Shown here: positions 23,901-34,560 of the stretch, piece by piece
Layout of the letters: each line of letters opens with the position of its first letter
Position numbering within the stretch: position 1 is the first letter of the stretch
NCBI GenBank assembly: GCA_037013495.1
Contig: CM072805.1
Coordinates: forward strand, 20,796,669 to 20,860,668
DNA: 64,000 nt
Source: Hippophae tibetana
Taxonomy: Eukaryota > Streptophyta > Magnoliopsida > Rosales > Elaeagnaceae
Reading direction: 5' to 3'
Made by a program: the position numbers and the translations under genes
The notes under the pieces: generated by a model
The model's database searches: none
Told to the model about the DNA's origin: nothing
Seen by the model: the letters and a program-made list of their open reading frames with translations, nothing else

Positions 23901-26020
23901 ATTCTCTCAAATTTATTTAATTAACTCTATAGATAAATTGTTGGCCAAATAATTAATAGCATAAAAATCATATTAAATAATATAATTAAATTAATATAAT
24001 AATTGAAAAAATATTATATTATCACATGGTGAAAATTGAGTTCATAAAATCTCTAGATTAATAAATTAATTACACATAATTGTGTTCATAAAGATCATAT
24101 TTTTTATAAAGAAAGACATAAAATTGATAAAGAAAATAATAAAAAAATAAATACAATCAATATCTTGAATTGTAGAATTAATTTCCTCTTGAATCTCTAC
24201 CAAAATTGTGTCTTCTTTTGATTTTTTTTGTATTTTTCTCTTTTTTTAGCTCTAAAAACTGACCAAATTTATGCTAATTGAGGCTAATTAGGGTTTATAA
24301 AGTGATTAGGGGCTTAAATAAAACTTAGATTGATTTGGGCCATCTGATCAGCTTCAGATCAAAGGCTACGATAAAAAAGCAAAAATGACAGTTTCATCCA
24401 ATCACAGCGCGACACGTGGCATCAGAAATTCATTGGGCGAATTAGGGAGTAACGCGTGGCACGGGAGACCGGTCAGAGTCAACGCTCATTGAGGTAGCTA
24501 CACGTGGGGTGACGTGATTCGTGGGAACGAATGGTGTGGCGCACAAGTGGAATGTACGAATCAATGGCATGGTGACAAGTGGCATGACGTGTTGACCGAT
24601 TTCCAAACTCGGATTGAACGATGTGTTGACACGTGACATATGTTTGTCTTCCTCACATGCGCCGCGATATGATTCGCTCTCCGTGCTTGCGTGGTGTTCG
24701 CGTGGCTTACCTAATCAATTCCTCTGCTTACGTGGCATGCCACGTGGCAGCTTCTAATTGGTCCTGCGTTAAAAATTCATAAAAAATCCCAAAAACCTCC
24801 AAAAATTATATTTTCACCCCTTTTCACTAAAAAAATTATATTTTTTTGCTATAAAAATACTATTTATTAAATAAAATAAGTAAATATTAAGTAAAAAAGT
24901 GTGCTAATAACTCTATTTTCATAGAGTCATCATCTTACTCTATACTTGGGGGTTATTACATTGTTTTTTCATGAAATATGAGTGATACAAGAGTGAAATT
25001 AAATCTAACCCTTGCAGCTAGGTCCTAAAGAGTGGGTTCACTTTTGTGAACTCAAGACCCTTTCTTAGAACATGAGTCGTGGTTGTTATACCTATATCCC
25101 AAGTGGGAGATGTCCATTTGGCCACCTCATTCCATACTTGAGGGTTACTGTGTGGTTTTTTCGTAAGACATGAGTCACAGAAGGGTGAAATTGAACCCAA
25201 TCATGTGCATATGCATCCCAAATATGGGTTCATTTTATGAACTCAAGACCTTTTTTTAGGATGTATGTCAAGCCTCTTATATCTGCACATCCTAAGTGGG
25301 GGGAATCCATTTGGTCTTTTCACTCTTACTTGAGGGTTATTACATTATTTTATTCACTAGGTAAGAGACATACAAGGGTGATATTGAATCCAATCTCTTG
25401 TATGTGCATCTCACGGAGGTTCACTTTTGTGAATGCAAGACTTTTCTTAAGATGGGCATCATGCCTCTTACACCTGCATCCCAAGTAAGGGGTCCATTTG
25501 GCCACCTCATTCCTTCTTGGGGGTTATCGTATTATTTTATTCATGAGATAAACATACAAGGGTGAACTTGATTACAATCTCTTACATGTGTATTCCAAAA
25601 ATGTGGTTTATTTTTGTGAACTCAAGACTCTTTCTTAAGATGGACATCATGCCTCTTATACCTACATTGCAAGTAAGAAATCAATTTGGCCACCTCACTT
25701 CTACTTGGGGTTATCATGCTATTTTATTCGTGAGACATGAGACATATAATGGTGAAATTGAATCTAATCCCTTACATATACATCCCAAAGAAGGGGTTGA
25801 AGACCTTTTCTTAGGATATGCATCACGCCTCTTATAACTAGATCCTAACTAGTGGGTCCATTTGGCCATCTCACTCCTACTTGGGAGTTTATTATGTTAT
25901 TTTTTATGAGATCAATCCATGAATAGTGAACTTTCTTCCTTAGGCTTGGTATTTATACACATGCCTTTTACGTTTGCATCCTGAGTGGAGTAGGACTATT
26001 TGGCCTCCTCACTCCAAATG
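20935..26020 (+). repeat. Tandem array of about nine 190-bp units, split by a later insertion
   Basis: The anchor word GCCTCTTA recurs at 20958, 21149, 21336 (as GCCTCTTG), near 25083 (degenerate), 25272, 25463, 25651, 25827 and 25963. Spacing is about 187-198 bp once the insertion 21383-24932 is removed, shortening to 176 and 136 bp at the right end. Each unit also carries a TTCACTTTTGTGAACTCAAG palindrome-like block, TTGGCCACCTCACTCC and ACTTGGGGGTTAT. Units differ by substitutions, so the array is not freshly amplified. It could be a satellite or, more likely, an internal tandem repeat of the old LTR-bounded unit. Confidence 0.88.
21383..24932. mobile_element. 3.55-kb retroelement-like insertion of two inverted LTR-like arms
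   Basis: The ends are TGATCACC...GAGTCATCA, flanked by the 5-bp direct repeat TCTTA (21378-21382 and 24933-24937). Removing it restores the tandem array without a gap. The left arm (about 21383-23372) reads as a gypsy-type LTR on the plus strand: AT-rich start, GC-rich CACGTG block, TATA box (CTATAAATAGG near 22484), then leader. The right arm (about 23404-24932) has the same order read on the minus strand, with TTTATAAACC near 24290-24300. Their inner ends align as inverted repeats across a 31-bp spacer. No gag or pol is present. The arms differ in length and sequence, so they are related rather than identical copies. Confidence 0.6.
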
Positions 26021-26360
26021 GGGAATAATATATAGTTCCTCAAGTTGTGAAAATTTTATGGGTGTCATTAGTTCGAGTTATCTACCTATTTATGTTTAAC
26101 AAAATACAACGATTAAAAGCATAACTAAAGTTAATCAATCATACCTTATTTTTAGAGTTAATCCTCAAACTTTAATATCATTCCAAATGAAGAATAATAT
26201 ATAGTTCTTTAAGTTGTGAAAATTTTATGGGTGTCACTAATTTAGGTTACCTACTTGTTTATATTTTACAAGATACAACGATTAAAAGCATAACTAAAGT
26301 TAATCAATAATATCTTATTTTTAGAGCTAATCCTCCAACTTTAAAATCATATTGTACCAT
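26021..26360 (+). repeat. 169-bp tandem duplication
   Basis: Sequence starting GAATAATATATAGTTC at 26023 recurs at 26192 with few differences, including the words GAAAATTTTATGGGTGTCA and GATTAAAAGCATAACTAAAG. It adjoins the degenerate end of the 190-bp array. Confidence 0.9.
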
Positions 26361-28103
26361 CCTTAACTATCTCTTTTGTTTCCCTATAAACTTGTACATT
26401 GCAAGGTGTCATATGCTATGTGTGGGGAAACTTCTACAATTAGCATTCCACTCTTGTTGAAGATTCACCCATAAAATTGGATTGGGTCTCGACATGTTTT
26501 ATTTCTGTCTAGTTTGAGTTTCATATCTCCTTTTGAGGTTGACAAGTGTATGTGTATCTTCAAATATGGTCTTTAGATACCAAGGTGTTGTCTTATTTCA
26601 ATAAAGTATGGAACCCCTTAGAATTCCTTTCCAAAATGCCCAAAGCATACTAAATTTGAACAATAAAATCTCTAATAATAATTTTTATATTTTTTTAGGT
26701 AACTCAATTATGGTTGTAGAATAAAGCATCACAAACTAGCCCGTTTTGCCTTTGTAGCTATGAAGACCAATAACCTTTCCTTTAGCATCTTTAATAATGA
26801 AGTTTTAGATGGATCCACTTTTGAATTGACTAGACGTAGTAGATTCTGATCAAATAGTACATGAAATGGATCTCAAGAATTGAGATTTGATGGCTAAAGA
26901 GATGAGAGAAATTAATCAAGAGCATTGGGTAATGGACTAAATTTATAGCTTATGAGCTAGGCCATTTTGTTCAATTATGCCAGTATCTTTATCTCATAAA
27001 CATCAAATCATGCTTCTTTATTTACAAGGTTGTAGCTCACTTCTTCAACTTGTGATGGGCTCCCAAGCCATTTCTAGCTTGAGATGCATTGTGAAAGCTT
27101 CAATCCTATAATTAAGGGCTTCTACTTTTTATTGTGGGTTTTATTGTGGTGGAAGTTGCACTAACTATTTATTTTCAATTCTATGTTAAAAGTAGTGTTG
27201 ACTATGCTCTACTTTGGTTGGCTAACAGTGATCGTCCTTCTTTTACACCAAATTATTTCTTACTCAAGATGCATCACGCAAGCTTCAGTCATTCCCAACT
27301 TCAAACTATGTCCCAACTTAGCCCATTTTTAGAACCAATTAGGTTCCCAATCTAGCCATTTCCCACACAAAGTCACGATAACCACCACCCCACAACAATA
27401 TCCAATAATTCCAACACTAGGCCTTGGAAGTCCAACACTTTACTTCAATCCAGCATGTGGCTTGATATATCTCTTAACACTTTATATTAAGTCTACAACT
27501 AGTCACCGAGTAATAATGGTGTATAAAAAACAAGGTAGCTCATCATTTGAAGTAGGAAAATGACATAGTCGATCATTCCCTTCATGCAAAACATTTGATA
27601 AAGTTTAAACCGCACCACCTATCAACCTAGGTCGTACCAATTTTAGACCTCTCCTCACCCCTAGCAACACCTTGTCTCAGCTCCAGTCTACACATTCATC
27701 CCTTGTAGCTTGCTCCATCCTTTCAGTTCACTGACATCTAACCCCTTTAATTTATTGACACCTAGCCCATTCTTCATTATTTCAAATCAAACTCATGAGT
27801 TCCTAAGAGATCTAATGATGATCTATGGTTCATTATGTGTGAAAGGTAGTTATGGTGACCTTCAAAATGATGTTCTTTGAAGTCATTGTTTGGATAATGC
27901 TACTCAACATACTGGTTAGTTTCTTTATAGACCCTGTTCTATATATGGTATAGTTTGATGGACTCACTATTATAATTCATGCTAGGTGATATATACTTGT
28001 GTTATATTGTAGAACAAGATGGGGTGAAATGCTTTGTGAGCTCAAGTGTTGGGACTATGACATGATTGTTGTTTGAGTGATTGGGGTGACTCTTATGATT
28101 GGG
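26361..28103. other. Interior of the old LTR-bounded unit, right part of the left half
   Basis: Mixed-composition sequence without a supported gene. Short open frames are present but match nothing I recognise. It ends at the Athila target duplication. Confidence 0.4.
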
Positions 28104-28108
28104 GTGAT

Positions 28109-30031
28109 TGATGAGCGAAAACCGACATCGTCGATTCTTGCCAATACTTTGGTTTTAATATTTATAAAACTCTCGCAAGTGCACGAATCATTTCGAAGAA
28201 AATGATAAATATACTCCCAAGGTTGATCTAAGGAAGGAATGTATGTGGTTTTTAATTTATTATTCAAACTTTTAAAAACAAAATTAAATCCTAAACATCC
28301 TGTCACGATAGTTTGGTTTTTGTGTTCCTAATCTAATAACATAAAAATAAACATATATACAGATTAATTAAATATAATCTAATAACATAAAAATAAACAT
28401 AGATACAAATTCAATAAATAATTATCTAAAAATAAATATAAATATAGATTCAATAAATATTTATGCAAATTTATCATTTATATTAGTGAAGTATTTATGG
28501 ATATAATAACTAAATTAATTATGCTTGCTCATATTATCTAGGTTATTAAAGATATAAATTGATATTTTATTGATTCTCTTTTTTTTATATAAATACCACC
28601 TTTGGTGGGGTTAGATATTCTTTGTTAACTAAACAAATCAATTAACACCTATGGGTGGGGTTGATAACTAATTTGGTTAATTAAATTAATTCTTTTTTCT
28701 AAGAGATTTGAAAATGAACCATTTAAATGCCACCTTTGGTGGGGTTAGACAGTTTAAACTTTATTCAAGGTGTCCAAATTAAACATAAGAATTTAATTAT
28801 CCGAGTACTAACTTTCAAGTTTTAAAACCACTATTGAAAACATGTTGTCAATACATTTTCACATAATAATTCTTATAAAAACTTTTGAAATAGAGTTTCA
28901 CTCTAACTACCGGGCGATTGTACCAACAAATAAAATAGCACTACTCTAAATTAGACCGGATAACTAAACCTTAAAATCTAATTTTCAGATTTAAGTTTAT
29001 AATGAAAAATAATATATTTCTCTCTAACATTCTTAATATAAAATCTTGAATAAAAATAAAATCAATTCATTTTAGAAATTTTTACCTATTTAATATTTCG
29101 CAAGCATAACAACGTTATTATTACATCATGTTTATAAACAGCCAGCACAGTTAAATTTAATCACAGACAAATTAAATATAACATGTAAGAATAAAGCATA
29201 AAAATAACTGTAAAGAAAATAAAATCATTACAGAACTTCGACGCTATTCCCGTTGCTGGAAAACCTCCAAGCGGAATTTGCACTCCCATTTATTGAATCA
29301 AAAAGCTAAATTATTACAAAAACATTACAAGTTCCTCTCAAAAAGAGAAGAACTCTACAACTAAGAGAATTGAACTAAAAACTAAGAGAAAAACTAAGAA
29401 AAGCTTAGAAACTAAGAAAGAAACTAAGAAAAACTCAAAAACTAAGAAATGAGAGAAAGAAAGAAGAGAGAAGTGTGTTTTGAAGGTGTGGTTTGAAGTG
29501 AAGGGAATGGGGTATTTATAGGTGAGGATGGAGAGAATAAATGAGTAAAAAAATGTTAAAAAAATGTAAAAACGTGTAATGGAAATGCTGAGGTCATTAA
29601 TGACATCAGCATGACGTCATGTGGGTGGCTGCACGTGAAAAATGGGGCGAAAAGGCGTCGGCGCGCGTGAACAGTGGTCGCGCGCGGATTGGAGGCCTTG
29701 CGCGCTGGGGCGCGCGCGGGCATGGGCGCGCGGCTGGGGCAGCTGGGCGCGATTTTCCCCTTTTTGACCCATTTTGTCCAATTTTTCCATGTTTGTTGAC
29801 CTTTCCCCACTTATTTATTAATATATTTGTGATGTATTGCTTCAAGTATTCCTCTTTGAGTCTTTAAGTTGCGTTTTTAAGCCAAAATACCTGAAAAACA
29901 ATAAAAATACCCGTGATTCCAAAAAAGACAAATTTATATAAATATATGATAAAACATATAAATATATATATTTTTAATCAATTAATGTGCTTAAAGTCAT
30001 GGTTATTTTAATGCTTTTTGAGCACTCATCA
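28109..30031 (-). repeat. 3' LTR of the Athila element
   Basis: 1923 bp, TGATGAGCG to GCACTCATCA on the plus strand. Read on the minus strand it has a CpG-rich U3 block (about 29650-29745), TGACGTCA and CACGTG words just upstream of a TATA box (CTATAAATACC, near 29512-29523), and a U5 with repeated small hairpins (28596-28750). Confidence 0.95.
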
Positions 30032-31948
30032 CAACCCACAACCAGCTTCTTGCTAGTCCCTTAGCAAGAAAAGCGATAAAAACTAAAAATTAAACTATCC
30101 TAAATCACTTTCGTGAATTGAAACGGTTGCATTTAGCCTATGCAACAAGCTTTTAAACCCCTAGGTTGCCCTAGTGGACGAGTTTGAGTCTCGTGAGGGT
30201 TTTCAGTAATGATACCCACAAACATTGAACTAACTGTAAAAATCAAAAGAAACTATAAAAACAATAAAATCAAAAACTAAAATTACAACACAATCAAAAA
30301 TTAATTTAAGAATAAAAGAAAACAACATATCACAAAAAGGTCTCATACTTTTTTTTTAATCTCCTTTAAGATCATAATTAAAATCTCAAGCATAAGTTAT
30401 TTTAATCTCTTTAAACAATCATGATTTATTATAATAATTAGTCAAAAATCATTTTCATATTTCCTATCAAAAATGTATCAATTTAATTTTACCCAATTTC
30501 AGTGTCATGAATCAGAATTTGCTTCGACTCTATTCCTCACAAGTCAATACTCTCAAAACACTGAATCCTATGGGTTCAAACACTCATACTAATTTATATG
30601 CGAAAGAGTTGATGTATAGAAATGAACTAATATGTTCGCATATGTATAAAGAATAAAGGCTCAAAGTGTTATTTTAACATTGATCTCATGAAAGGAATCG
30701 AATGTATAAATTATAAAGATATCATATATAAAAATTATTTTCATGCATAAATCAAACTCATTAAGAAAGAATTTCAAGATATATGTTTTTTACAAATGAA
30801 GAAATTGCAATGACTTTTTAGGGAATTACTTCCTATATCTTTCTTTTGTATTTAGCCTTTACTCACAACTTTGTAAGCAATGTGGGTCATAGTATGTAGA
30901 TGATACTATATTTTTTATCTCTCTATATTTTTTTTCTGAAGATATTTTTTTTTTCAATATATGTATATTTTAGAGAGTCAACCCATGTACAGATTGTACA
31001 TTTTTTTGGAATTTGGTGAGTGGTTAATTTTGTGGCTTTTCTGTTTGATCTTGGTTTAAGTAACCCCATATATGTCTTTTTGTTTTTGTAGCAGTCATGC
31101 ATGAATGAGATATAAGCATATACTATCAATTTCTACTCAAATCATTTAATCTAAACAAAAATAATAATAATAAAATATATGATACTCTATTAAGATGAGA
31201 AAAAATTCATACATTCAATACTAATACCTATAGAGATCATCTAAACATTTGAATAAATAAGAAATGTGTTTGGAGTAGAAAAAAATATATATTTCACTCT
31301 GAATAAAAGAAATTAGGCTCAAATTATATCTCACAAGTGTAGTCTCCACTAAAAAAAATTTCATAAACACCGATTTTGGGTTTAATATAATTTCCACATT
31401 TTATCAAGAAATACTATTTATGACAAAAACTAACTAATTATCAAAAATAATTACAAAATATTTCATGATATGTTTTCAAAAATTAATCTAATAGTACCAA
31501 AGACTTAACTATTTACTTAAATTTGACTTAAAGAAATGATAAATTTTTGTGAGAATTTATTTTTTATTTTTTATTAAGCATGGTAACTTTTCACCACCCC
31601 AACCTAGAACTTACATTGTCCTCAATGTAACAACTGCAAATTAAAGATAAAGAGAAAAGAGGAGAAATATTACCTATTTCTTGAGAATGTGTAAGTAGTA
31701 ATGAAGAAATGCAGGTACATCCATCATATTCATCATTAAAGTGTATACAGACAGATCGCTGTGAACTTCTAACATCTCAACAAATATTTTTAGTTTTAAC
31801 AATTTTAAAAATTATTCACATATAAATAAACTAAAATAAACAATAAAATTAAGTAAATAAAACAAATAACAAAAAATTACCTAAAACGATGGGTTGCCTC
31901 CCATCCAGCGCTTAGTTTAACGTCTTAGCAAGATGTATCTTTTTGGTG
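30032..31948 (-). other. 3' tail of the Athila element
   Basis: About 1.9 kb between pol and the 3' LTR. Landmarks are GGGTTGCCTCCCATC (near 31890) and a 20-bp palindrome TTACATTGAGGACAATGTAA (31611-31630, minus). The position would hold an envelope-like gene in some Athila elements, but no such frame is seen. Confidence 0.7.
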
Positions 31949-31949
31949 C

Positions 31950-34560
31950 TAAGCGTTACTCAGCCAAATGCAATCCATTTCAGCAATGTTGTTTGGTTCT
32001 TCTAAATAAGGCTTGACACGATGGCCATTGACTTTGAACATTTTTTGTGTCTTGGAGTCCAATAGTTCTACTATTCCATGTTCAAATACCTGAACTATTT
32101 TGAATGGTACATCCCATCTTGATCTCAGCTTTACTGGAAACAATCTCAAACGAGAGTTAAATAAAAGAACTTTCATTCCAGGGTGAAGAGTCTTAGGAAC
32201 TAGCCTCTTGTCATGATAGCGCTTAGTACGCTCTTTGTATAATTTGGCATTCTCATAGGCTTCATTCCTAATTTATTCCAACTCATGAAGCTGGAGTAAT
32301 CGTTTTTCACCTGCTTTATCTAAATCCATGTTTAACTCTTTAATTGCCCAGTAAGCCTTGTGTTCAAGTTCAACTGGAAGGTGGCACGCTTTCCCAAAGA
32401 TTAACCGGTAAGGGCTCATCCCAATAGGTGTTTTGTAAGCGGTGCGGTATGCCCATAAGGCATCATTTAACTTAAATGCCCAATCCTTCCTTGAAGGACG
32501 CACAGTGCATTCCAATATTCCCTTAATTTGCCTATTACTTACTTCCACTAAACCGGAAGTTTGAGGATGATATGGAGTAGCTACTTTATGTGTGATGTTG
32601 TACTTGTTTAGTACTCCATCAAAGAGTTTGTTACAAAAATGGCTACCTCCATCACTTATTATAGCTCTAGGCGTTCCGAACCTACTGAATATTAAATCTT
32701 TCAAGAATTTCACAACACCATTAGCATCATTGGTTTTGGTGGGGATAGCTTCTACCCACTTGGACACATAATCCACAGCAACCAAAATGTATTGAAAACC
32801 ATTAGATGGAGGAAAAGGACCCATAAAGTCAATCCCCCATACATCAAAGAGTTCAACAACTAAATTAGATGTCAAAGGCATTTCATCTCTTTTGCTTATG
32901 TTTCCTGTTCTTTGACATCTATCACATTGTGCACAAAACATATGAGCATCTTTAAAAAGAGTGGGCCAAAAGAATCCAGACTGTAATACCTTATGGGCTG
33001 TCTTTTCACCTCCAAAATGACCCCCACAATGAAGTTCATGACAAAAAGTTAGAATGCTCTTATGTTCTTCTTCAGGTACACATCTCCGGATGACTTGATC
33101 TTGACCAATCTTGTATAAATAAGGGTCATCCCAGAAATAGTCTTTAATAGTTTTAAAAAACCTTTTCTTGTCCTGATATGAAGTGTTAGGTCGCAAAACA
33201 CCAGTGGAAAGATAGTTTACAATATCAGCATACCATGGGTTCGGACATATGAAAAATAATTGTTCATCAGGAAAGGTTTCAACTATATCTTCATTACTCT
33301 CATCTTTAAGAGAATTGAAGTCAGAAATCAACCTAGACAAATGGTCAGCTACTAAGTTTTCACTGCCTTTCTTATCCTTGATTTCTAGGTCAAATTCTTG
33401 TAAGAGTAAGACCCACCTGATTAATCTTGGCTTGGCATTTGGTTTACTTAATAGGTATCTTAAAGCAGCATGATCAGAATGCACAATCACTTTAGATCCT
33501 ACTAAATAAGACCAAAATTTGTCTAAAGAGAATACTATAGCCAAGAATTCCTTTTCAGTGGTGGTATAATTCATTTGAGCATCATTGAGTGTTTTGCTAG
33601 CATAGTAGATGACATGCAAACGCTTATCCACTCTTTGTCCCAGGACTGCTCCTATTGCATAATCAGAAGCGTCACACATTATTTCAAAAGGTAAAGACCA
33701 GTTTGGTGCCATAATAACAGGGGTAGATGTTAGTTTATCTTTCAAGGTATTAAAGGAAATAAGGCAGTCATTGTTGAAATCAAAATAAGCATCTTTGGAT
33801 AGCAAGTTACATAAGGGACGACTTATTTTAGAGAAATCTTTAATAAATCGTTTGTAAAATCCTGCATGTCCTAAGAAGCTTCTTATCCCCTTCACAGATG
33901 TAGGGGGAGGTAGTTTGGATATCAATTCAACTTTTTCCTTATCAACTTCAATACCCTTGTTTGAAATTATATGTCCTAAAACTATCCCTTGTTGAACCAT
34001 AAAATGACTTTTCTCCCAACTAAGGGTGAGATTGCATTCAATGCATCTTTCTAAAACCAAAGTCAATTTATGTAAGCAATCATCAAATGAGTTCCCAAAG
34101 ACAGAGAAATCGTCCATGAAAATCTCAATGAATTTTTCCACCATGTCCGAGAAAATAGATATCATGCATCTCTGGAAAGTGGCAGGGGCATTGCATAACC
34201 CAAATGGCATTCTGCGAAAAGCAAATGTCCCAAAAGGACATGTAAATGTGGTCTTTTCCTGATCTTCTGGTGCTATGGGTACTTGATAATATCCAGACAA
34301 TCCATCCAAAAAACAGTAAAATTCGTGCCCAGCTAATCTTTCCAACATTTGATCAATGAATGGAAGAGGAAAGTGATCTTTTTCGTATATAAATTTAGTT
34401 TCCTAAAATCTATACACATTCTCCATCCAGTGATTATTCTAGTGGGCACTAATTCACTTTTGTCATTTTTAACAACTGTTATCCCAGATTTCTTTGGTAC
34501 CACATGCACTGGACTAACCCACTTACTATCTGCAATAGGATAGATAATCCCTTCTTCTAA
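31950..34560 (-). other. Reverse transcriptase, RNase H and integrase of the Athila element
   Basis: Reverse transcriptase shows [16 protein letters not shown] and the FMDD active-site variant (near 34100). RNase H follows with [14 protein letters not shown] and [10 protein letters not shown]. Integrase has the HHCC finger ([14 protein letters not shown]...CAQCDRCQ, near 32900-33040), the D-D-E core ([26 protein letters not shown]) and a C-terminal domain to about 31950. It is broken at a small number of points. Confidence 0.93.

Noticed and set aside
25237-25837. Open frames across the 190-bp tandem array
   Set aside because: They follow the repeat register, and codon patterns just repeat the monomer.
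20935-26020. CRISPR-like regular repeats
   Set aside because: The units are contiguous tandem repeats of about 190 bp without unique spacers, in a plant genome.
29556-29867. Overlapping Arg/Ala/Gly-rich ORFs on both strands, with a similar set at 40963-41489
   Set aside because: Produced by the CpG-rich block of the Athila LTRs, not by a gene.
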